A DNA stretch of 64,000 nucleotides from Sphingomonas aerolata (GTDB lineage Bacteria; Pseudomonadota; Alphaproteobacteria; Sphingomonadales; Sphingomonadaceae): positions 1,508,812 to 1,572,811 of the forward strand of contig NZ_PZZN01000001.1 in the NCBI RefSeq assembly GCF_003046295.1. Direction: 5' to 3'. This document shows, piece by piece, positions 32,936 to 40,567 of the stretch. Each line of letters starts with the position of its first letter. The stretch's first letter is position 1. The notes under the pieces were generated by a model, which did no database searches, had not been told where the DNA came from, and was given only the letters and a program-made list of their open reading frames with translations. A program made the position numbers and the translations under genes.

Positions 32936-33829
32936 ATGCAGATCGCGACCAGCCTGTTCTACGACCGCTCGGCCAAGGCGATGAATACGCTGTCGAAGCA
33001 GGCGGACGCGTTGCAGACGCAGATCTCGTCCGGCATCAAATTCACCGCGCCCTCGTCCGACAGCGCCGCCTATCAGCGGCTGGCGGGGCTCGCGCGCGAT
33101 GCGGTCGACGACAAGGCCTATGCCGCGAACCTGACGACCGCCGCATCGGTGCTGAAACAGTCGGACACCACGCTCAGCGCGATCACCGCGCAGTTGCAGC
33201 GCGTGTCCGAACTCACGGTGCAGGCGCGCAACGGCACGCTGAGCGGCGATGCGCGCAAGGCGATCGGCGTCGAAATTGCGGGCATCGTCGATACGATCGC
33301 GAGTCTCGCGAACGTGAAGGACCTGCGCGGCCAGCCGATCTTCGGCGGCGCGGACGGCGGGCCCGCGGCGGTGAAGCAGCCCGATGGCAGCTATGCGCTG
33401 GCCGCGACCAGCGTCTCGCCGATCCCGGTCGGCGACGGCGCGAGCGTCCAGGCGAACGAATCGGCGTCGCGCGTGCTGCGCGCCGACGGCAAGGATACGC
33501 TGGCGGTATTGAGCGCGATCGCGACCGCGCTCCAGGCCGAAAGCTACGATCCCGCCGCGCTCGATACCGCGCTCGACGATCTGTCGGCGGCGTCGGAACA
33601 GGTGTCGTCGATCCAGGCGTCGCTCGGCGCGCGCGCGTCGCGGGTCGATCTGGAAACCGCCCGGCTGAAGGACGTCGCGGTCGACCGCGAGGATACCCGT
33701 CAGTCGATCGAGGGCACCGACATCACGACGGCGATCACCGAATTGCAGAAGACGATGACGATCCTGTCGGCGACTCAGGCGAGCTTCTCGAAGCTCAGCG
33801 CGCTGTCGCTGTTCGATTATCTTCGCTGA
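32936..33829 (+). CDS. flgL: Flagellar hook-filament junction protein FlgL (HAP3)
   Basis: The 297-residue protein has flagellin-like ends: MQIATSLFYDRSAKAMNTLSKQA and SGIKFTAPSSDSAAYQRLAGL at the start, and RQSIEGTDITTAITELQKTMTILSATQASFSKLSALSLFDYL at the end (about residues 253-296). The DLRGQPIFGGADGG segment is the FlgL loop. It follows flgK by five bases, the standard K-L order. Confidence 0.93.
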   Translation: MQIATSLFYDRSAKAMNTLSKQADALQTQISSGIKFTAPSSDSAAYQRLAGLARDAVDDKAYAANLTTAASVLKQSDTTLSAITAQLQRVSELTVQARNGTLSGDARKAIGVEIAGIVDTIASLANVKDLRGQPIFGGADGGPAAVKQPDGSYALAATSVSPIPVGDGASVQANESASRVLRADGKDTLAVLSAIATALQAESYDPAALDTALDDLSAASEQVSSIQASLGARASRVDLETARLKDVAVDREDTRQSIEGTDITTAITELQKTMTILSATQASFSKLSALSLFDYLR

Positions 33830-33861
33830 GCGCATTTATAGAGCGGATCGGGCGGGTCCGG

Positions 33862-33888
33862 TAACCGGATGGCTACGAAATCCGGTTA
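33862..33888. promoter_or_regulatory. Perfect inverted repeat upstream of motA
   Basis: TAACCGGAT at 33862-33870 and ATCCGGTTA at 33880-33888 are perfect inverted arms with a nine-base spacer, inside the 111-base gap between flgL and motA. It could be an operator or an attenuating hairpin. No sigma-28 or sigma-54 site was recognised in this gap. Confidence 0.55.
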
Positions 33889-33940
33889 ATCCTCCGGTGA
33901 CAGGGCCGGCATTCCGGGCTTTGGGGGAATTTCCAGCACC

Positions 33941-34804
33941 ATGTTTCCGATTATCGGCATCGTCGTTTTGCTCGTCATGGTGTTCGGCGGCTTCGCGTTC
34001 ACCGGCGGCGCGCTCGGCCCCGTGCTCGAGGCGATCCCGCACGAGATGCTCATCATCGGCGGTGCCGCCGCCGGCGCGCTGATCATCGGCAATTCGGGCA
34101 AGGAGCTCAAAGGGCTCGGCGGCGGGCTGATGAAGGTGTTCAAGGGCCCGAAATACAAGAAGCAGGATTATCTCGACGTCATCTTCCTCGTCAGCAAGCT
34201 GATGAAGATGCTGCGCGTCGACGGGCCGATCGCGCTCGAGCCGCATGTCGAGGATCCCAATTCCTCCGCGGTCTTCGCCGAATACCCCAAGCTGCTGAAG
34301 GACCATGCGCTGATCAACCTGATCGCCGACACGCTGCGCCTCGTCGTGGTGTCAAGCGGTACACTCGACGTGCACGCGGTCGAGGAGGTGATGGACCAGT
34401 CGATCAAGACGCATCATCACGAGGAGGAAAGCGCGCACGGCACGCTGACCAGCCTCGCCGACGCGCTGCCCGCGCTCGGCATCGTCGCGGCAGTGCTCGG
34501 CGTGGTGAAGACGATGGGATCGATCGACAAGCCGCCGTCGGTGCTCGGCTCGATGATCGGGTCGGCGCTGGTTGGCACGTTCATGGGCGTGCTGCTGGCC
34601 TATGGCATGGTCGCGCCGCTCGCGAACCGGCTGAAGCAGGTGCTCGACGCCGATGCCTCGATCTACGGCGTGGTGAAGCAGATCATCATCGCCTCGCTCC
34701 ACGGTCATCCGCAGCCGCTGGTGATCGAGGCGGCGCGCTCGGGGATCGCGCACCGCAACCAGCCGGGCTTCGCCGAAGTCTTTGACGGGCTGCGCGGGAA
34801 GTAG
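33941..34804 (+). CDS. motA: Flagellar motor stator protein MotA
   Basis: The 287-residue, four-helix protein is the standard MotA. Helices lie at about residues 3-23, 34-52, 176-196 and 205-228. The cytoplasmic loop has MKMLRVDGPIALEPHVEDP, containing the R90/E98 equivalents that touch FliG, and TM3 contains ALPALGIVAAVLGVVKTM. The adjacent motB supplies the channel partner. It is the second MotA-type gene in the window and, unlike the gene at 24192-24842, has the full four-helix form. Confidence 0.95.
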   Translation: MFPIIGIVVLLVMVFGGFAFTGGALGPVLEAIPHEMLIIGGAAAGALIIGNSGKELKGLGGGLMKVFKGPKYKKQDYLDVIFLVSKLMKMLRVDGPIALEPHVEDPNSSAVFAEYPKLLKDHALINLIADTLRLVVVSSGTLDVHAVEEVMDQSIKTHHHEEESAHGTLTSLADALPALGIVAAVLGVVKTMGSIDKPPSVLGSMIGSALVGTFMGVLLAYGMVAPLANRLKQVLDADASIYGVVKQIIIASLHGHPQPLVIEAARSGIAHRNQPGFAEVFDGLRGK

Positions 34805-34805
34805 G

Positions 34806-35708
34806 ATGGCACGCGCGCCGCACGGGGCGAACCAGCCGCCCAAGATCATCGTCAAGAAGGTCTATATCGAGGGCCATGGCGGCCATCATGGCGGTGCGTG
34901 GAAGGTCGCCTATGCCGATTTCGTGACTGCGATGATGGCGTTCTTCCTGCTGCTCTGGATCCTCGGCGCGACGACCGAGAAACAGCGCAAGGGCATTGCC
35001 GACTATTTCGCGCCGACGCTGATCGACACGCACACGCTGGGGATCGGCGGCGGTGCGCTGCTCGGTGGCGAATCGATCCTGTCGAAGAACAAGATCGGTC
35101 CGCAAGCGGGGCAGACCAGCCTGCCGCAGATCGCCATTCCGAACGCAGGGGCGGGCGGCGCGGACACCGGCACCGGGCCCAAGGGCAACAAGAAGGGGCT
35201 CGACGCGCTGAATGCGGAAGATCGCCGCAATTTCGACGCGATGCGCCGCAAGGTGCTCCGCCAGATCGAACAGTCGAAGAACCTGTCGCGTCTCGCGAGC
35301 CACATCCGCTTCGTGCCGACGCAGGACGGGATGCGCATCGACCTGATCGACGATGCCGATTATTCGATGTTCGCGCTGGGCACGACGGCGCTCGACGCCA
35401 GGGCAGGCGATCTGATCGGGATGATCGCGGGATCCATTGCAGGGTCGGCGAACCCGATCATGATCCGCGGGCACACCGACAGCGTGCCCTATGGCGATCC
35501 GCGCGCGATGAACAACTGGATGCTCTCGTCGGGGCGCGCCGAGGCGACACGACGGCGGCTGCTCGCCGGCGGCACGCCCGAGGCGCGCTTCGAACGGATC
35601 GAGGGTGTCGCGGACCGCGAGCCGCTGATCGTCAAGAACCCGAGCGATCCGCGCAACCGGCGCGTCGCGATCACGCTGCTCTACCGTCGGGGTCGTTTCG
35701 GCAGCTAG
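34806..35708 (+). CDS. motB: Flagellar motor stator protein MotB
   Basis: The 300-residue MotB anchors the stator to peptidoglycan. The membrane helix AWKVAYADFVTAMMAFFLLLWIL (about residues 37-59) carries the essential Asp (YAD). A periplasmic linker and the OmpA-like domain follow, with IMIRGHTDSVPYGDPRAMNN and LSSGRAEATRRRLLAGG. ATG at 34806 follows the motA stop by one base; a start eight codons earlier would overlap motA. It is the last gene of the plus-strand flagellar run. Confidence 0.95.
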   Translation: MARAPHGANQPPKIIVKKVYIEGHGGHHGGAWKVAYADFVTAMMAFFLLLWILGATTEKQRKGIADYFAPTLIDTHTLGIGGGALLGGESILSKNKIGPQAGQTSLPQIAIPNAGAGGADTGTGPKGNKKGLDALNAEDRRNFDAMRRKVLRQIEQSKNLSRLASHIRFVPTQDGMRIDLIDDADYSMFALGTTALDARAGDLIGMIAGSIAGSANPIMIRGHTDSVPYGDPRAMNNWMLSSGRAEATRRRLLAGGTPEARFERIEGVADREPLIVKNPSDPRNRRVAITLLYRRGRFGS

Positions 35709-35783
35709 CCCGGCGCGACAACCCGGCCGGTGTCCGCCGGGGCGGTGAGGGGCGGCAACGGGGCGTGCGACCTGCCTAATGCG

Positions 35784-35813
35784 AAAAGGGGCCGGTGGCG
35801 AACCACCGGCCCC
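35784..35813 (-). terminator. Terminator of the mucR-like gene
   Basis: GGGGCCGGTGG and CCACCGGCCCC form a perfect 11-pair stem around a four-base loop. On the minus strand the stem is followed by TTTT, about 30 bases past the mucR-like stop. The hairpin alone may also help end the motB transcript arriving from the other side. Confidence 0.85.
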
Positions 35814-35845
35814 TGCAGGCGCTCAGATCGGTCGCCTTGCGTCGT

Positions 35846-36337
35846 CTATTCGGCGACAGCCTCGACCTTGCGCTTGCGCTGCGGCGCGGCAGCCGGGGCT
35901 TCGGTCTTGCGGGCGCCGGGCTTGCGACCGAGACCGATCTTCTTGGCCATGGCACGGCGGCTTTCCGAATAGGTCTCGGCGACCATTGGATAGTCCGGCT
36001 TCAGCCCGTAGCGTTCGCGATATTCGATCGGCGTCATGCCGTGCGTCGCCAGGTGACGGCGCAGTGTCTTGTACGGCTTGCCGTCGATCATCGAGATGAT
36101 GTGATCTTTCGATGCCAGCGATTTCCGGACCGAGACTGCCGGGGTGTATTCGGCGACGGGCTCGACCACGGGCTCCTCCGTCGACGTGCCCAGCAATGCA
36201 GACACGGTGTCGTGCATCTTGCCGAGGAACGACGGAACCTCTTCCGCGGACGTGCGCGTATTGGGGTTTGTCAGCCACGCGATCGTCAGTTCGGTCGCCA
36301 ATTCAACAGCGTTCAGCTCAATAATGTCTTCGGACAT
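35846..36337 (-). CDS. mucR: MucR/Ros-family transcriptional regulator lacking zinc cysteines
   Basis: The 163-residue protein matches MucR/Ros regulators: KDHIISMIDGKPYKTLRRHLATHGMTPIEYRERYGLKPDYPMVAETYSESRRAMAKKIGLGRK (residues about 76-138). The family binds AT-rich DNA as H-NS-like oligomers and controls motility, exopolysaccharide and cell-cycle genes in alphaproteobacteria. The C-x-x-C half of the zinc finger is replaced by H-I-I-S-M, so both cysteines are missing, while RHLATH keeps histidines. Cys-free Ros-type fingers that still fold are known from Mesorhizobium. The N-terminal part (ELATELTIAWLTNPNT) is the oligomerisation region. The sequence upstream is AT-rich, fitting autoregulation. 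Confidence 0.88.
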   Translation of the reverse strand: MSEDIIELNAVELATELTIAWLTNPNTRTSAEEVPSFLGKMHDTVSALLGTSTEEPVVEPVAEYTPAVSVRKSLASKDHIISMIDGKPYKTLRRHLATHGMTPIEYRERYGLKPDYPMVAETYSESRRAMAKKIGLGRKPGARKTEAPAAAPQRKRKVEAVAE

Positions 36338-36923
36338 GATATGCTCCAGTCTTTGATCGACGCCTACGCCTATAGAGCCCTATAATCAACATCCGATTTG
36401 AACCTATTATGCCATTTGCTATTCATTTTCTTCCAAAAGCCGTGCGGCACGGTCTCAAGACGCAATTTCACCGGCGTGGATGCAGTCTCGAGGAAGATCG
36501 GGAAGTGGTCCGGGCAGACACTTACTATAGGGGATAATGTCCGATATCTTCATTAACTATGATGCAGATCAGGGCTGATTGATCCGTGGAATGAATATGG
36601 GACCGATACCATGGACCTGAATGCTACTGCGGAGGAAGGGCGGTTGACCCGAACCCGTCACTGTCTTTGACAGTCTTTCCGAAGTCTGGAGCGGCGTGTG
36701 GCTGAGGTCGGCCAGCTCAAGCCGGACGCGCGTGCCGCAGTGCATCGAACCCGGGCAGCAGGCCTGGCGCTGGAGCGCTGATCTGACGGGGGTGGACCGG
36801 GCTTCGGTTGCCGAGGTGGTCGGTAATTCGTGAGCTAAGATCTGATTGCTTGGGGCATTGCCGATCTGTCGCCCGACGGTCCGCCTAAGGCGCTGACCGT
36901 CGTCTCACCCGCCTGGCGAGATA
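36338..36923. other. 586-base stretch without a recognised gene
   Basis: The stretch between the mucR-like start and tRNA-Leu is less GC-rich than its surroundings, mainly in its first 300 bases. It contains the tandem CCTATAgagcCCTATA near 36370-36385, a small hairpin ACTGTC-TTT-GACAGT at 36660-36674 followed by CTTTCC, and a 13-codon reading frame at 36537-36578 beginning MSDIFINYD. No complete gene with a family match is seen on either strand. It probably contains the mucR promoter and degraded sequence. Confidence 0.6.
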
Positions 36924-37010
36924 TGGTGCCCGGAAGAGGACTCGAACCTCCACGACCTTGCGATCGCCAGCACCTGAAGCTGGTGCGTCTACCAATTCCG
37001 CCATCCGGGC
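36924..37010 (-). tRNA. tRNA-Leu(CAG)
   Basis: On the minus strand an 87-base gene folds into a cloverleaf with acceptor GCCCGGA, D-arm containing GGTAGACGC, anticodon stem CCAGC/GCTGG around loop TTCAGGT (anticodon CAG), a class II variable arm and T-arm GGTTCGAGTCC, ending CACCA so that CCA is encoded. Class II structure with CAG means leucine. Confidence 0.93.
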
Positions 37011-37112
37011 ACGGGGTAGGAGGGCGCCTCTAGTGGAGGGTTGCGATGCTTGTCAACAACCCTCTTGCTGGGGCAAAGGGCGGGCAGGCATAAAGAATTG
37101 GACGGACGGGCG

Positions 37113-38090
37113 ATGAACGACAGACTGGTGACGCTGATCGGAGGCGGAGGTTTCGTCGGCCGCTATGTCGCGCAGGCGCTGCTGGCGTCGGGTGCGCGGG
37201 TCCGGATCGCACAGCGCGATCCGCGACAGGCGTTTTTTCTCAAGCCGCTCGGCGGGCTCGGGCAGACGCAATTCGTCGGCGCCGACGTGACCAAGCCCGC
37301 GACGATCGCACAGGCGGTGCAGGGTGCGGACATCGTCGTGAACCTGGTCGGGGTGCTGGCGGGTGATTTCCACGGCGTCCAGACGCTCGGCGCGCGGACC
37401 GTGGCGGAGGCCGCCGCCAAGGCGGGGGTCGGCGCGCTGATCCATGTCTCGGCGATCGGTGCGGACGCCGCATCGGAGTCGGCCTATGGCAAGTCGAAGG
37501 GCGAGGGCGAGGCGGCGGTCCGCGCGGCCTTCCCCAACGCGACGATCCTGCGGCCGTCGATCATCTTCGGGCAGGAGGATCAGTTCGTGAACCGCTTCGC
37601 CGGGATGATCGCCAAGGCGCCGGTCGTGCCCGTGCTGCGCGCCGGTGCCAAGTTTCAGCCCGTGTTCGTCGGCAATGTCGCGGACGCGATCGTCGCCGCG
37701 GCCGCGGCTCCCGAGACGTTCGGCGGCAAGACGCTGGAGATTGGCGGACCGGACGTCATCACCATGGGCAACCTGATCCGCTGGATCGCCGCCGCGATCG
37801 GCCGCGAACCGTCGATCGTCGAATTGCCTGATTTTGCCGGGGCACTGATCGCCAAGGCCGGGTTCCTGCCAGGCGCGCCGATCACCCAGGATCAGTGGCG
37901 GATGCTGCAGAGCGACAATATCGTCACCGGAGTCGACGGGTTGAAGGCGATGGGGATCGAGGCGACGCCGATGTCGACGGTCGCGCCGGGGTGGCTCGTC
38001 CGTTTTCGCAAGGCCGGGCGGTTTGGTCGCCGCGCCGAGACTCGTGTCGAGACTGGGGTGGACACGCATTCGGCGACCCACGTGGTCTGA
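37113..38090 (+). CDS. NDUFA9-like atypical SDR (complex I-associated NAD(P)H-binding protein)
   Basis: The 325-residue protein is an atypical short-chain dehydrogenase with the nucleotide motif LIGGGGFVGRYVAQALL (residues about 7-23), GADIVVNLVGVL, and VSAIGADAASESAYGKSKGEGE, in which the usual Y-x-x-x-K is present. This combination, with FQPVFVGNVADAIV later, is typical of bacterial proteins related to the NDUFA9 subunit of complex I. Family members bind NADPH or act in quinone-related steps; catalysis is unproven. ATG at 37113 precedes the Rossmann strand by eight residues. Upstream is the divergent tRNA-Leu, so it has its own promoter, which I could not locate. Confidence 0.83.
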   Translation: MNDRLVTLIGGGGFVGRYVAQALLASGARVRIAQRDPRQAFFLKPLGGLGQTQFVGADVTKPATIAQAVQGADIVVNLVGVLAGDFHGVQTLGARTVAEAAAKAGVGALIHVSAIGADAASESAYGKSKGEGEAAVRAAFPNATILRPSIIFGQEDQFVNRFAGMIAKAPVVPVLRAGAKFQPVFVGNVADAIVAAAAAPETFGGKTLEIGGPDVITMGNLIRWIAAAIGREPSIVELPDFAGALIAKAGFLPGAPITQDQWRMLQSDNIVTGVDGLKAMGIEATPMSTVAPGWLVRFRKAGRFGRRAETRVETGVDTHSATHVV

Positions 38091-38162
38091 TCCCGATGCG
38101 GGTCCAGCCGCCATCGACACTGATCGACCAGTCCTGATTCACCGCGCTGCGGGAGCTTTTGC

Positions 38163-38972
38163 GTGTCCGAACTTCTTACCGTCATCCTTCTCGGCATCGT
38201 CGAGGGGATCACCGAATTCCTGCCGGTCTCGTCGACAGGCCATCTCATCCTCGCGACGCGGCTGCTCGGCTATGATGCGGGGCGCTGGGAGGTGTTCAAC
38301 GTCGTCATCCAGCTCGGCGCGATCCTTGCGATCGTGGTCCTGTACTGGCGGACCTTCTGGGCGGTGGGCATGGGCCTCATTCGCCGCGAGCCGAAATCCT
38401 GGCTGTTTCTGCGCAATCTGGTGGTCGCCTTCATCCCTGCCGCGGTGATCGGGCTGGCGCTGCACCATTATATCGAGGCGCTGCTCGGCAATGCCGAGGT
38501 GGTCGCGATCGCGCTGGTCGTTGGCGGCTTCGCCATTCTGGCGGTCGAGCGGTTCGCACCGCGCAGCGACATCAGCGGTGTCGCGGACATCCCGCTGCGC
38601 ACCGTCGTCGGGATCGGCCTGCTCCAGTGCCTCGCGATGATCCCTGGCGTCAGCCGCTCGGGCGCAACGATTCTCGGGGCGCTGGCACTCGGCGTCGAGC
38701 GGCGCACCGCCGCCGAGTTCAGCTTCTTCCTCGCCATCCCCACGATGCTGGGGGCGAGCGGGCTCGAACTGATGAAGAACCATGCGGCGCTGACCAGCGG
38801 CGAGGGTGTCGGCCTGCTGTCGATCGCGATCGGCGCGCTCGTTTCGTTCGTCGTCGCGTTGCTGGTGGTCAAATGGTTCGTCGGGATCGTCACAAAGCAC
38901 GGGTTTGTGCCGTTTGCCTGGTATCGCATCGCCGCGGGCTCCGCCGCGCTCGTATGGCTTCTGTCGAAATAG
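38163..38972 (+). CDS. uppP: Undecaprenyl-diphosphatase UppP (BacA type)
   Basis: The 269-residue membrane enzyme dephosphorylates undecaprenyl pyrophosphate, recycling the lipid carrier for peptidoglycan. Diagnostic motifs are EGITEFLPVSSTGHLIL (residues about 14-30) and PGVSRSGATILGAL (about 160-173); both hold the catalytic residues of the BacA family. About eight membrane helices are predicted. It starts with GTG at 38163. The 72 bases upstream separate it from the SDR gene. Confidence 0.96.
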   Translation: MSELLTVILLGIVEGITEFLPVSSTGHLILATRLLGYDAGRWEVFNVVIQLGAILAIVVLYWRTFWAVGMGLIRREPKSWLFLRNLVVAFIPAAVIGLALHHYIEALLGNAEVVAIALVVGGFAILAVERFAPRSDISGVADIPLRTVVGIGLLQCLAMIPGVSRSGATILGALALGVERRTAAEFSFFLAIPTMLGASGLELMKNHAALTSGEGVGLLSIAIGALVSFVVALLVVKWFVGIVTKHGFVPFAWYRIAAGSAALVWLLSK

Positions 38973-38984
38973 GTCCGGGTCGGG

Positions 38985-39060
38985 ATATATTCTGTGAGAT
39001 TTGTGAATATATTCGCCGTCCTGCCAAATTTGGCATAATTTATAGGTCAGTATAGCTGAC
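38985..39060 (+). promoter_or_regulatory. AT-rich control region of gltD with two inverted repeats
   Basis: ATATATTC at 38985-38992 and GAATATAT at 39005-39012 are perfect inverted arms with a 12-base spacer. A perfect 14-base palindrome TGCCAAATTTGGCA lies at 39022-39035. TTGGCA at 39030-39035 followed 15 bases later by TATAGC is a possible sigma-70-type promoter, but the spacer is short. The palindromes are likely regulator sites for the glutamate synthase operon. Confidence 0.5.
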
Positions 39061-39086
39061 TTAATGAGTGATTTTACCGTGACAAA

Positions 39087-39119
39087 CCTCCGACGACGCA
39101 ATAACGCGATTGTCGGAGG
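39087..39119 (+). promoter_or_regulatory. Leader hairpin that includes the gltD ribosome site
   Basis: CCTCCGAC at 39087-39094 and GTCGGAGG at 39112-39119 are perfectly complementary. The 3' arm contains the GGAGG ribosome site of gltD, whose ATG is at 39125. Folding the RNA would block initiation. Confidence 0.55.
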
Positions 39120-39124
39120 CATTC

Positions 39125-40567
39125 ATGGCGAACGATTCGATGCTCAAATTCGTCGGGCGGGAGCAATCCTATCCCGACAAGCGTAATGCGGCGGAACGCG
39201 CGGACGATTTCCGCGAGATCGCCGCGCGCTATGCGGTCGAGCCCGCCGAAGAGCAGGCGGGGCGCTGTTCGCAATGCGGCGTGCCCTATTGCTCGGTCCA
39301 TTGTCCGCTCCACAACCATATCCCCGACTGGCTGCGCCTGACCGCCGAGGGCCGGCTCCGCGAGGCGTATGAGCTGAGCAACGCGACCTCGACCATGCCC
39401 GAGATCTGCGGTCGCATCTGTCCGCAGGACCGGCTGTGCGAGGGTAATTGCGTCATCGAGTTCACGGGCCACGGCGCGGTCACGATCGGCTCGGTCGAGA
39501 AGTTCATCACTGACACCGCCTGGGAGAATGGCTGGGTCGAGCCGCTGGTCCCCGGCAAGTCGCGCGGCCAGTCGGTCGGCGTGATCGGGGCAGGGCCTGC
39601 CGGGCTGAGCGCCGCCGAATATCTGCGCGGCCACGGCTATGACGTGCATGTCTATGATCGCTACGACCGCGCGGGCGGTTTGCTCACCTATGGCATTCCC
39701 GGGTTCAAGCTCGAAAAGCCGATCGTCATGCGTCGGGTCGAGCGACTGAAGACCGCGGGGATCGTGTTTCATGAAGGCTTTGCGGTCGGTGACGATGCGA
39801 GCCTCGACGAGCTGCGCCAGCGCCACGACGCGATCCTGATCGCGACCGGGGTGTACAAGGCGCGCGCGATGGACCTCCCCGGTGGCGGCTCCAATGGCGT
39901 GGTCGCCGCGCTCGACTTTCTCGTCGCGTCGAACCGCAAGGGTTTCGGTGATGCGGTCCCCGCCTTCGACGACGGCAGCCTGAATGCCGAGGGCAAGGAC
40001 GTCGTCGTGATCGGCGGCGGCGATACCGCAATGGACTGTGTCCGCACCGCGATCCGCCAGGGCGCCAAGTCGGTGAAGTGCCTCTATCGCCGCGACCGCG
40101 CGAACATGCCGGGGTCGCAGCGCGAAGTCGCCAATGCCGAGGAAGAGGGCGTCGAATTCGTCTGGCTGTCGGGCCCGCAGAGCTTCGACGGCGGCGAGGC
40201 TGTGTCGAGCGTCAAAGTGCGCAAGATGCGCCTCGGCGCGGCCGATGCGAGCGGTCGCCGCACGCCCGAACCTGATCCTGCCGGCGACTATTCGGTCGAT
40301 GCCGACCTCGTCATCAAGGCGCTGGGCTTCGATGCCGAGGACCTGCCGACGCTGTTCGCGACGCCCGAACTGGGGGTGAGCCGCTGGGGCACCGTGCTGG
40401 TCGACGGCAAGACGCTGATGACCAGCCTCGACGGCGTGTTCGCGGCGGGCGACATCGTCCGCGGCGCAAGCCTGGTTGTGTGGGCGATCCGTGACGGGCG
40501 CGACGTGGCGGCGACGATGCACAAGTATCTCAAGGCGAAGGCGGCCAGCGCGAAGGTCGCGGCATGA
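39125..40567 (+). CDS. gltD: Glutamate synthase small subunit GltD
   Basis: The 480-residue GltD passes electrons from NADPH via FAD to the large subunit for making glutamate from glutamine and 2-oxoglutarate. The N-terminal iron-sulfur cysteines are seen in CSQCGVPYCSVHCPLHNHIP and CGRICPQDRLCEGNC (residues about 46-106). FAD and NADPH Rossmann motifs follow: GVIGAGPAGLSAAEYL and VVIGGGDTAMDC. The sequence GSVEKFITDTAWENGWVEP is typical of GltD. ATG at 39125, preceded by GGAGG, is chosen over a TTG five codons earlier. The order gltD-DUF2059-gltB is unusual; gltB-gltD is common. Confidence 0.96.
   Translation: MANDSMLKFVGREQSYPDKRNAAERADDFREIAARYAVEPAEEQAGRCSQCGVPYCSVHCPLHNHIPDWLRLTAEGRLREAYELSNATSTMPEICGRICPQDRLCEGNCVIEFTGHGAVTIGSVEKFITDTAWENGWVEPLVPGKSRGQSVGVIGAGPAGLSAAEYLRGHGYDVHVYDRYDRAGGLLTYGIPGFKLEKPIVMRRVERLKTAGIVFHEGFAVGDDASLDELRQRHDAILIATGVYKARAMDLPGGGSNGVVAALDFLVASNRKGFGDAVPAFDDGSLNAEGKDVVVIGGGDTAMDCVRTAIRQGAKSVKCLYRRDRANMPGSQREVANAEEEGVEFVWLSGPQSFDGGEAVSSVKVRKMRLGAADASGRRTPEPDPAGDYSVDADLVIKALGFDAEDLPTLFATPELGVSRWGTVLVDGKTLMTSLDGVFAAGDIVRGASLVVWAIRDGRDVAATMHKYLKAKAASAKVAA

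Noticed and set aside
33889..33940. FliA promoter before motA
   Set aside because: TTAATCCT and GCCGGCAT can be paired only with a ten-base spacer and poor matches, unlike the exact 11-base sites elsewhere.
36924..37010. Integration site for a mobile element at tRNA-Leu
   Set aside because: No integrase, no direct repeat of the tRNA end and no foreign gene block is present on either side.
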